This document shows positions 1 to 6,358 of a DNA stretch of 45,024 bases, in pieces. The notes beneath the pieces were generated by a model. The model was not told the DNA's origin, did no database searches, and worked only from the letters and a program-made list of their open reading frames with translations. Location: assembly GCA_016779005.1 (NCBI GenBank), contig JADHOL010000014.1, positions 1 to 45,024 of the forward strand. The letters are read 5' to 3'. The DNA is from Alphaproteobacteria bacterium. GTDB taxonomy: Bacteria; Pseudomonadota; Alphaproteobacteria; Puniceispirillales; Puniceispirillaceae. How positions within the stretch are numbered: the stretch's first letter is position 1; each line of letters opens with the position of its first letter. A program made the position numbers and the translations under genes.

Positions 1-1
1 T

Positions 2-76
2 TATGAAGCGCTTATGTCCATTTGTCCTGCTAATGTAGAGCCCAGTTTCGATGGGCTGGTGCTTCAGGTTGATTAG
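2..76 (+). CDS. C-terminal tail of an unidentified protein, 5' end outside window
   Basis: A plus-strand frame is open from the left edge to a TAG at 74–76 and encodes 24 residues that look protein-like (ending ...SFDGLVLQVD). No family can be recognised from so short a tail. The last codons contain a small perfect inverted repeat (AGCCCA/TGGGCT around a 7-nt loop, about 40–58) without a following T-run, so I do not call it a terminator. The other frames here are closed within about 65 bases. Confidence 0.25.
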   Translation, partial: YEALMSICPANVEPSFDGLVLQVD

Positions 77-120
77 AATCTCGCCAATTAGAATATTTAA
101 CCTATCATAATCTTACATAA

Positions 121-184
121 TATATATTATGCGACAAAAGTTCATGTATTGCTATTCTAGGTAATTGATTTTTCAAGTAACTGT
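121..184. repeat. Imperfect direct repeat, copy 1 (left flank of tandem-repeat gene)
   Basis: This stretch resembles 1509–1568 in the same orientation. The first 20 bases differ at three positions (TATATATtATGCGAcAAAAg here), and the far end again matches (taattg, then ctgt). The pair brackets the broken membrane-protein gene. The surrounding 77–299 is otherwise AT-rich and shows no gene. Confidence 0.45.
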
Positions 185-299
185 CTCCGTCTTTTTTTTT
201 GGTTCAAATTTACAATAGGTTAAGGTTTCCGCATTCCTAACCAATAAACGTTTGGCCATTGTATAAATTTATTCGCCCAGTGATACAACTTCAAATAAT

Positions 300-1412
300 T
301 TACGGATAAATAAGACGCATACCGTATGTCGCCTCCATAAATATATCGCCAACAACTGTCCAAACAAACATAGATATAGAAAGCGAGTAAAATAAAACAA
401 AAGGGAAAAAAGTTTTTAAACTGTAAATGTGATATTTGATTTTATACAGTAGACCATAACTCATCCAAGAAAGAACTGTTATTAAGTAAAATATAAATAG
501 TATGAGATATATATTTGGTTTTGCATGATAAATAACCAAAATATGTCGAAAAAGTAGAATTAATATGGAAAAAACTACGCAACTCATAATGGTACAGAAC
601 CAAAAATAGCCCTTCCCTGCCAATGTCTGCTCTGCATCTCTTAATTTTTCGCGTTCCTTATCACTTATTTCCAACCAATCTTCAGAATACTTTTCAATAT
701 CTCCTTCTTCAGTTTGAGAATTCTTCATTGCATCTACTAATCTCTCTGTTCTGGCCTTCCCTTCAGGTATTTCCAGATATTTCTCAACTTTCTCTTCTGC
801 CGCATCAAAGTCATAGCTAAGGTTCTCAATAGTAAGTTTTTTTGGAATACTAAACGATCCAAACCTTGTTGAAAAAATAGCTTTAAAAGACGCTTCTCCG
901 CCAGATATTACACGGGCCGATGTGAACACATTCCCCGCATCAACTGGCACCCAATCCCCGCCAGGCTCTAGTATGGCAAGTGCCTTTAATCCGAGCGAGT
1001 CTGCGATTGCTGGCCGACCATCCCAATTTGTAAATATTGTATCTCCTATCAAGTCATTCGGTTTTGATGTATCATGTTCTTGTTTCTTTTCCAGCATCGC
1101 CAATAACCTGTCCTTGTGGGCCTTGCCCCTTGGTGTTTCCAGGTACTCCATAACCTCCTGATCTGCCTTTTCGTAGTCATAGCTCAGTTTCTTGATTGGA
1201 ATATGCTTTGGAATATTGAATGACCCAAATCTATCAGCAAACTTCAGACGAAATGATTCTTCATCCATTATAACTTCACCTGAGCGGAAAACGTCTGGGC
1301 CTGATACAGCTACCCAATCTGTGCCTGGGGACAATATTGCAAGTGCACTTTCACCTGATGAGTCAACGATTGCAGGGCGACCGTCTCAAGATAAAAATAT
1401 TATATCAGGCAT
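300..1412 (-). pseudogene. Two-repeat membrane protein gene interrupted by in-frame TGA at codon 9
   Basis: Reading from ATG at 1412, the frame gives eight residues, a TGA (1388–1386), then 361 residues to the stop at 300. The product has two homologous units with a 121-codon period. Each contains a DGRPAI motif, DWV, RFGSF, LSYD and a YLE-(T/I)-P-x-GKA segment. About 100 C-terminal residues hold roughly three membrane helices. At the equivalent place in unit 2 the codon is TGG (1025–1023), so the TGA looks like a Trp-to-stop change. Unit 1's lead-in (MPDIIFLS) also matches unit 2's (GDTIFTN), which supports 1412 as the original start. An uninterrupted frame begins at a TTG at 1334, and an ATG at 1268 has an AGGTGA upstream, so a shortened product could still be made. 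I recognise no named family. Confidence 0.6.
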
Positions 1413-1508
1413 ACTAACTACCACTTATTAGATGAATCATAATTTGATAGTTAGTTTAACTTATTAAGCCTATTCAGTCTATTTAGTCTAAACACTGAGC
1501 TACTACTA

Positions 1509-1568
1509 TATATATCATGCGATAAAAATATATTACTTGTTTAGCTAGCTAATTGTTTTAACTACTGT
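1509..1568. repeat. Imperfect direct repeat, copy 2 (right flank of tandem-repeat gene)
   Basis: Partner of 121–184, same orientation, starting TATATATcATGCGAtAAAAa. It lies in the 342-base gap 1413–1754, which holds no gene I can support. The gap should carry the promoter of the minus-strand pseudogene and that of the plus-strand DUF4174 gene. Confidence 0.45.
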
Positions 1569-1693
1569 TTTTAATGCTTCAAAATCTCTAATGTTTTTTT
1601 GCGGTGAATAATTTGCGATGGCTATAATCGGTTCGGCTAAAAAGGCTTTGCTAAGAATGTGCCCTATCCAGACCCAAATTTAGTTTGTTAAGT

Positions 1694-1699
1694 TATAAT
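1694..1699 (+). promoter_or_regulatory. Candidate -10 box for the DUF4174 gene
   Basis: A perfect TATAAT lies about 60 bases before the start codon at 1755. No good -35 box is visible 16–18 bases upstream, so this is tentative. A second TATAAT occurs at 1623–1628. Confidence 0.3.
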
Positions 1700-1754
1700 C
1701 ATAGCTATTATTGGCAACCGAACTAAAGGACCCCTACTCAGTGTTAGAAAATGG

Positions 1755-2090
1755 ATGTTTTTAAAAATGAGGGCTGAACATTATACAACTCTGCTATCCA
1801 GTTATAAATGGAAACACAGATTGCTAATCCTGGTCTCCCCTGCGGGCGATACGCGCATTCGCCAACTAGATAAATTCATGGCAATTTATCAGAAAGATTT
1901 GGAGGAGCGTTTTTTAATTATAAAGCGCTTCACACCAGATGAAATAAGTTTCGGAAGTGACCAGACAGGGTTTTGGCTTATTGGGTATGATGGTACTATC
2001 AAGGCTTATGGTTTACAGAGTGACTTTTTAAATCAAATATTTTCCACTATCGATAAGATGCCAATGCGCATACAAGAAAAAAAACGATAA
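1755..2090 (+). CDS. DUF4174 domain protein
   Basis: Small protein (111 aa) matching the DUF4174 pattern. A Y-x-W-x-x-R-LLIL segment near the start is followed by a predicted alternating alpha/beta body, a conserved LIGYDGTIKAYG strand-turn, and the ending IDKMPMR, the hallmark IDxMPMR of this family. The fold resembles thioredoxin-like domains, but no CxxC is present, and the role is unknown. Family members are often exported, yet no signal peptide is visible here, so this copy may be cytoplasmic or miss its leader. The start is uncertain: ATG at 1755 has no good ribosome site, and ATG at 1767 (MRAEHYTT) is an alternative. The gene converges on the GH108 gene with an 8-base gap. Confidence 0.65.
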   Translation: MFLKMRAEHYTTLLSSYKWKHRLLILVSPAGDTRIRQLDKFMAIYQKDLEERFLIIKRFTPDEISFGSDQTGFWLIGYDGTIKAYGLQSDFLNQIFSTIDKMPMRIQEKKR

Positions 2091-2098
2091 TATCAGTC

Positions 2099-2620
2099 TT
2101 ATTCTATCGCTGCTAGCTGAAACGCTTGTTCTTCGGTATGCTTATTTCGCTTTGTCCATCCTTTTCCAAAGACTTTAAATGTTGAAAGGCTTTCGTAAAA
2201 ACGTTGTCTGCGCTCATATATATCTTTAATGAGCGTATCGGTTTCGTGCGTCGCTATGGCCGCTAGTGTCACGGGGCCAATATCACCATCTGGTTTCACA
2301 CTCACACTATCTTGGATGTATTCAGAAGCCCGGGCCGGTCCAGAATTAACCGCAAAATCAAATAAACTCCAATCAAGGCCAGAAGGCAGAGAATCCCCCA
2401 TGATAGCATCCCAATATTCAGTTCTATAAATTGGCTCAACATCTTGTTTTGTTAGATCATGCATATCTTTGGGGGTGATATTATTCTTTTCACAATAATT
2501 CAGATACGTCTTTTTGGTAACACCAAGGTTCGTCTCTCCCCCTGTGTCTTCTGGGTTATTCACATAGCTGCCCTCATTAATAAGCAGCCATTCAAAACAC
2601 TGATTGAAATTTATGGTCAT
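2099..2620 (-). CDS. GH108-family lysozyme (phage/GTA-type endolysin)
   Basis: Predicted N-acetylmuramidase that cuts peptidoglycan glycan strands. Residues 10–35 carry the GH108 (DUF847) active-site motif NEGSYVNNPEDTGGETNLGVT-like, with the expected catalytic Glu at residue 16. The C-terminal half has the peptidoglycan-binding pattern KPDGDIGPVTLAAI. The length (173 aa) is normal for the family. There is no signal peptide, so like phage endolysins it would need a holin or another exit route, and no holin-like gene is visible nearby. No capsid, tail or integrase gene lies in the window, so this is an orphan. It could be a prophage relic, part of a dispersed gene-transfer-agent lysis set, or a domesticated wall enzyme. 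tRNA-Lys lies 170 bases upstream. Confidence 0.85.
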   Translation of the reverse strand: MTINFNQCFEWLLINEGSYVNNPEDTGGETNLGVTKKTYLNYCEKNNITPKDMHDLTKQDVEPIYRTEYWDAIMGDSLPSGLDWSLFDFAVNSGPARASEYIQDSVSVKPDGDIGPVTLAAIATHETDTLIKDIYERRQRFYESLSTFKVFGKGWTKRNKHTEEQAFQLAAIE

Positions 2621-2789
2621 TTTAAACGCCCTCTAAACCAAAAAATATTAATTTCTTATACTTATGGCATTAGATGTTCTGCTACTCAGAGAGATTTTAA
2701 GCACAACAGTCTAGTAGGTGAATCACGACTAAAAGCGTGGTATCCCTTTGTAACTGACTTGTCGATTAAAAATAATTTGTATTAGAAAA

Positions 2790-2865
2790 TGGTGAGCGGT
2801 ACAGGATTCGAACCTGTGACCCAGTGATTAAAAGTCACTTGCTCTACCAACTGAGCTAACCGCCC
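2790..2865 (-). tRNA. tRNA-Lys (anticodon UUU), CCA encoded
   Basis: A complete cloverleaf is readable on the minus strand. The acceptor GGGCGGT pairs with ACCGCTC (one G·U), the D-arm is TTAGCTCAGTTGGTAGAGC, the anticodon loop CTTTTAA gives anticodon TTT, and the T-arm has GGTTCGAATCC. The discriminator is A and CCA is genomically encoded (2792–2790). It reads lysine AAA/AAG codons. Transcription is from the promoter at 2881–2909. The 5' leader is complementary to the 3' end (see findings). Confidence 0.97.
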
Positions 2866-2880
2866 TCACCATAAGGCATT

Positions 2881-2909
2881 TATGTAGCCCTTCATTGCCC
2901 TAGGGTCAA
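2881..2909 (-). promoter_or_regulatory. Sigma70-type promoter of tRNA-Lys
   Basis: On the minus strand a -35 box TTGACC (2909–2904) and a -10 box TACATA (2886–2881) are separated by exactly 17 bases. The expected start point falls a few bases ahead of the mature tRNA 5' end at 2865, leaving a very short leader. Confidence 0.7.
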
Positions 2910-3066
2910 GTAATTTAGGGGAAAAGTTAAAAACCCGATACTACATTCCCCATAGACATAAAATAGTTAATTTCTGTATCTTATTTCAGGAGTTGTCACG
3001 AGAGATAACTCATTGGAATCAAATAGCTTCGTCAGTTTATGTAAGCTAGATCAAGTGGGGTTAGTT

Positions 3067-3093
3067 ACTTAACTGTAGCCAGTGTAGTTAAGT
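3067..3093. repeat. 8-bp perfect inverted repeat upstream of FkbM gene
   Basis: ACTTAACT and AGTTAAGT flank an 11-base spacer, in the 305-base gap between the tRNA and the FkbM gene. No T-run follows on either strand, so a protein-binding site or element remnant is more likely than a terminator. Nothing else codes in this gap. Confidence 0.4.
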
Positions 3094-3114
3094 GATTAAA
3101 AAGACCCATCTGCC

Positions 3115-3162
3115 ATGAATTATTTAGAGTATGAATTATTTAGAACACGAATTATTGCAATA
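3115..3162. repeat. Three 16-bp tandem units just before the FkbM start
   Basis: Units start at 3115, 3131 and 3147. The first two are ATGAATTATTTAGA plus GT or AC, and the third is degenerate (ACGAATTATTGCAATA). The array ends 8 bases before the ATG at 3171 and so spans the likely leader or promoter of that gene. Confidence 0.5.
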
Positions 3163-3170
3163 GGTATATT

Positions 3171-3995
3171 ATGCAAGTTAAAAAGTTCGGTACATATTTT
3201 CCCTCGTGGCAAGGAAAAATTTTGAGATTTATCATAAGTCTTGGAGTTTCAAGAGGCAAAAGCAAAAGAATTTTTCAGTTCCTTTGGAAAAAATTTGTAG
3301 GTAATAAATCAGTAGATATTTATTATAATGGATTGAAATTAAGGGTTAATCCCTTTGGCAATACTATAGAGTCAAATATTCTATTTTCTTCTAAAATACG
3401 TGAAAAAGAAGAACTTAAAATAATAAAAAATTTTACTAAACCTTCCACATTATTTTTGGATATAGGCGCTAATTTTGGGTATTATTCCTTATTTGTTGCA
3501 GGTTTTGGAGCACGAAGATGCATTAGCTTTGAGCCACAACCTATCTTAATAAATAGAATAAATGAAAATAGAGTAATAAATAATTTTGTCGATAACATTG
3601 ATATTGCACCTTTTGCGCTGGGAGGGGGTGCGGGCAAGGTAGAATTGCAAATTGCAAAGTCTGGACTTGGAAGTAGTGCAATTGGCAGAAAAATTGAGTC
3701 TAGTGACTCCATTGAAGTTGAACAAAAAACATTAAATACGGCGCTTCATGAATTCAAGGAAAATAAAGTTGATATAATCAAGATAGATGTAGAAGGATTA
3801 GAGGATGAAATATTATATCCCTATCTTTCAAAACTAAAAAAAGAATATTTGCCTTCTCTCATTATTATTGAAGACAATGCAGCTGATTGGAATCTAAATA
3901 TTATTGAATGGCTTAAAGAAACGGGATATGAACAAGCTGGTAAAACAAGAGGAAATGTTTTCTTAGTAAAACAAGAACAGCTTGATTCAGATTAA
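3171..3995 (+). CDS. FkbM-family SAM-dependent methyltransferase
   Basis: Predicted O-methyltransferase of 274 aa. The Rossmann SAM-binding motif FLDIGANFGYYS is at about residues 94–105. It is followed by FEPQP (end of strand 2, typical of FkbM) and the conserved IIKIDVEGLEDEIL motif near residue 203, which is the FkbM signature KIDVEG. Relatives methylate sugars in capsule, O-antigen or secondary metabolites; the substrate here cannot be told. Coding bases are far more AT-rich than the housekeeping genes to the right, and the gene stands alone beside a tRNA, which suggests transfer. ATG at 3171 has only a weak AGGT-like site. It is flanked by non-coding stretches with small repeats. Confidence 0.88.
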   Translation: MQVKKFGTYFPSWQGKILRFIISLGVSRGKSKRIFQFLWKKFVGNKSVDIYYNGLKLRVNPFGNTIESNILFSSKIREKEELKIIKNFTKPSTLFLDIGANFGYYSLFVAGFGARRCISFEPQPILINRINENRVINNFVDNIDIAPFALGGGAGKVELQIAKSGLGSSAIGRKIESSDSIEVEQKTLNTALHEFKENKVDIIKIDVEGLEDEILYPYLSKLKKEYLPSLIIIEDNAADWNLNIIEWLKETGYEQAGKTRGNVFLVKQEQLDSD

Positions 3996-4001
3996 AAACC
4001 G

Positions 4002-4035
4002 TTAATTTAAACATATTTTTTTTGTTTAATATTAA
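4002..4035 (+). terminator. AT-rich hairpin after the FkbM gene
   Basis: TTTAAACA pairs with TGTTTAA-type sequence around an oligo-T loop, 7 bp plus 5 bp with one bulge. It sits six bases after the FkbM stop. It has almost no G·C pairs, so termination strength is doubtful. Confidence 0.25.
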
Positions 4036-4331
4036 TTCACCCAATTCTGTAGCTGACAACAACTTCAAAATTAAAAAAAATAAAACAAATCATATAGATA
4101 GAATTCACACTACGCAAAGCCTGCGATAGCTAATTGGTGTCGCACTCCCAAAACCAAGCCAAGTATTATCTATAAAACAAATAGGCTTTAGGTTTTTGTT
4201 AAATATTACAATATACCCTCATTCGATTACAGTTAGTTATTTTTTAAGAGAAGTAGTGATTACAAAAAACTGTTGTAATTTGAAGGGTTAGTCATTTCCT
4301 AATTCCTTCAGATTATGAATTTAATCCACTT

Positions 4332-4351
4332 AATATATGAATTTATATATT
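4332..4351 (+). promoter_or_regulatory. AT-rich inverted repeat ahead of the purine permease
   Basis: AATATAT and ATATATT form perfect arms around GAATTT, 20 bases before the permease ATG at 4372. It may be a -10 region or an operator. The rest of the gap 3996–4371 shows no gene, and I found no purine-riboswitch pattern in it. Confidence 0.25.
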
Positions 4352-4371
4352 AAAGTTTGGGAGAAGAAATT

Positions 4372-5682
4372 ATGTCTAATATTGATTATAGCGATCCTAA
4401 TAATACGCCGCCAATAGGACAAGCTGTTCCATTGGGATTGCAGCATGTATTAGCAATGTTTGCTTCAAATGTCACACCGTCAATAATTGTGGCAGGTGCA
4501 GCTGGATTGGCCTTTGGTGGTGCTGAACAGATTTACCTTATTCAAATGGCGATGCTTTTTGCTGGCATAGCCACATTATTTCAAACGATAGGTATCGGTC
4601 CAATTGGAGCAAGATTACCTATAATGCAGGGAACGAGCTTTGCATTTGTCGGTGTTCTAGCCGGCGTTGCGGCTACGCAAGGGTTAAGTGTCGCTGTTAC
4701 TGCCTGTATTATAGCAGGATTAATTCACTTCTCACTGGGAAGTGTAATACAAAAATTGCGCTTTATGTTTCTGCCATTGGTTACAGGGTTAGTTATTTTG
4801 GCAATCGGTTTATATCTTATCCCAGTTGCCATAAAATATGCTGCAGGCGGCGCCGCCGATTTTCAAATGGCGGCTGATAGTTTCGGCTCGTTACTTCATT
4901 GGACAGTTGCGCTAACGGTTGTTGTTGTATCCTTGGCCTGTAAATTTATGACAAAAGGTCTGATTTCTAATGCGGCTATTTTAATTGGATTAATAGCGGG
5001 TTATATCGTGGCTGTTTTTTCAGGAATGGTAAGCTTTGGTGGTGTCGAAAACGCTAAATGGTTTCAGCTACCCGCGGTAATGCCTTATGGATTTGAATTT
5101 AGCCTTGGTGCTGTGATTGGGGTAACTCTTGTATCATTAGTCTCTGCGATTGAGACGATTGGAGATACCTCTGCTACAACCAAAGCAGGCTCTGAGCGTG
5201 ATGCAACGGATGCAGAAATATCTGGTGCAACCTATGCAGACGGATTGGGAACAGCTGTTGCAGGTGTTTTTGGCGGGCTTCCAAATACTTCATTCAGCCA
5301 GAATGTTGGAATAGTTGGTATGACCGGGATTATGTCCCGTCACGTTGTTACGATTGCCGGTATTATTATGATTATCTGCGGATTAATTCCAAAAATTGGC
5401 GCTGTAATCTCATCAATGCCCCTCCCCGTCTTGGGCGGCGGCGTTATAGTAATGTTTGGCATGGTCGCAGCTGCGGGAATGAATATGTTAAGCACTGTTT
5501 CCATGAACCGTCGCAATATGATTATTATTTCTGTTTCACTAGCAGTAGGATTGGGACTTAATTTAGTGCCATCTGCGGTTCAGCATTTACCAGGGATTTG
5601 GAAAACATTAGCGACTTCAGCTGTTGCGCCAACTGCGCTTCTTGCTGTTATCATGAACTTGGTACTGCCAGAAGACGACTAA
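4372..5682 (+). CDS. NCS2-family nucleobase permease (xanthine/uric-acid type)
   Basis: Inner-membrane proton or sodium symporter for a purine base. The 436-aa product has about 14 hydrophobic segments. It opens with GLQHVLAMFASNV (TM1 of the family) and carries ETIGDTSATT in TM8. The NCS2 signature NTSFSQNVGIVGMTGIMSR follows, in which QNVG and SR are the conserved substrate-site positions. The SFSQNVG form resembles purine (xanthine/urate) rather than uracil carriers; this is inference. I chose ATG at 4372 because GGGAGAAG lies 8 bases upstream. An in-frame TTG at 4357 would include the ribosome site in the gene. Transcription ends at the strong hairpin 5694–5721. Confidence 0.9.
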   Translation: MSNIDYSDPNNTPPIGQAVPLGLQHVLAMFASNVTPSIIVAGAAGLAFGGAEQIYLIQMAMLFAGIATLFQTIGIGPIGARLPIMQGTSFAFVGVLAGVAATQGLSVAVTACIIAGLIHFSLGSVIQKLRFMFLPLVTGLVILAIGLYLIPVAIKYAAGGAADFQMAADSFGSLLHWTVALTVVVVSLACKFMTKGLISNAAILIGLIAGYIVAVFSGMVSFGGVENAKWFQLPAVMPYGFEFSLGAVIGVTLVSLVSAIETIGDTSATTKAGSERDATDAEISGATYADGLGTAVAGVFGGLPNTSFSQNVGIVGMTGIMSRHVVTIAGIIMIICGLIPKIGAVISSMPLPVLGGGVIVMFGMVAAAGMNMLSTVSMNRRNMIIISVSLAVGLGLNLVPSAVQHLPGIWKTLATSAVAPTALLAVIMNLVLPEDD

Positions 5683-5693
5683 AAGAATAGTTT

Positions 5694-5721
5694 AAAGCCC
5701 CTAATTACTATTGGGGGCTTT
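5694..5721 (+). terminator. Rho-independent terminator, possibly bidirectional
   Basis: An 8-bp perfect stem (AAAGCCCC/GGGGCTTT) with a 12-base loop begins 11 bases after the permease stop. A-rich and T-containing flanks on both sides would let it also stop transcription arriving from coaD on the other strand. Confidence 0.8.
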
Positions 5722-5843
5722 AATCGTTCAATTTAAATCATATATCTTTTTGTTCGCACCTAACCCTACAATCATCCCCATAACAAAAATTGCTTCCGCA
5801 CTAGAATATAGGCGTGCACATCTTTGCTAAATAAATTAGATAG

Positions 5844-6353
5844 TTACTGATTATCTTTAAAAACAGATATTAGTTCATTTGAAATAGGTTCTGGCACGAA
5901 TGAAGTTACGTCACCGCCATATCTTGCGATCTCTTTTACCAGGCGTGAAGCAACAAAATGCTGTTGCTCAGATGCTGTTAGAAACACGGTTTCTAAGTTT
6001 TGATTAAGTCTCTTATTCGCACTTGCCATTTGAAATTCATACTCAAAGTCAGATACAGCTCGAAGACCCCTAATAAGCATAGAGGCGTTAACTTGCTTAG
6101 CAAAATCAGTAAGCAGGCCTTTAAAGGCTAGGACTTCAACTGTTTTATCAATGCTCCCTTCTGCCTTCATTTTGTTAATTTCAAGTTCAACAAAAAGCTT
6201 TCTTTGTTCTAAACTAAAGAGCGGATTTTTACCGGGATTTTCGGCAACACCAACTATCAATTTAGTACATAACATTGAGGCACGCATCATCATATCTAAA
6301 TGCCCAAATGTAAGCGGGTCGAATGTGCCAGGATATAAAGCTGTATATGCCAT
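5844..6353 (-). CDS. coaD: Phosphopantetheine adenylyltransferase
   Basis: Joins ATP and 4'-phosphopantetheine to give dephospho-CoA, the fourth step of coenzyme A synthesis, in the cytoplasm. The 169-aa length is normal. The nucleotidyltransferase motif TFGH is at residues 15–18 in the context YPGTFDPLTFGHLD. LIRGLRAVSDFEYEFQMA in the middle and the C-terminal SRLVKEIARYGGDV loop are diagnostic. Its ATG lies five bases after the gyrA stop, so it is co-transcribed with gyrA, a common alphaproteobacterial arrangement. Confidence 0.97.
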   Translation of the reverse strand: MAYTALYPGTFDPLTFGHLDMMMRASMLCTKLIVGVAENPGKNPLFSLEQRKLFVELEINKMKAEGSIDKTVEVLAFKGLLTDFAKQVNASMLIRGLRAVSDFEYEFQMASANKRLNQNLETVFLTASEQQHFVASRLVKEIARYGGDVTSFVPEPISNELISVFKDNQ

Positions 6354-6358
6354 TTCTG

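Noticed and set aside
1386-1388. UGA reassigned to tryptophan
   Set aside because: TGA ends uvrA, trmFO, scpA and other intact genes at their family-typical lengths, so it is a normal stop here.
2459-2785. Plus-strand open frame of 108 codons
   Set aside because: It runs antisense through the GH108 gene and has no family features or ribosome site.
2823-3101. An 11-base match (AGTGATTAAAA) between tRNA-Lys and 3091–3101 as an attachment-site pair
   Set aside because: It is short, AT-rich, centred on the anticodon arm rather than the 3' end, and no integrase gene is present.
3996-4371. Purine riboswitch ahead of the NCS2 permease
   Set aside because: No conserved three-way-junction core was found; the leader shows only an AT-rich inverted repeat.
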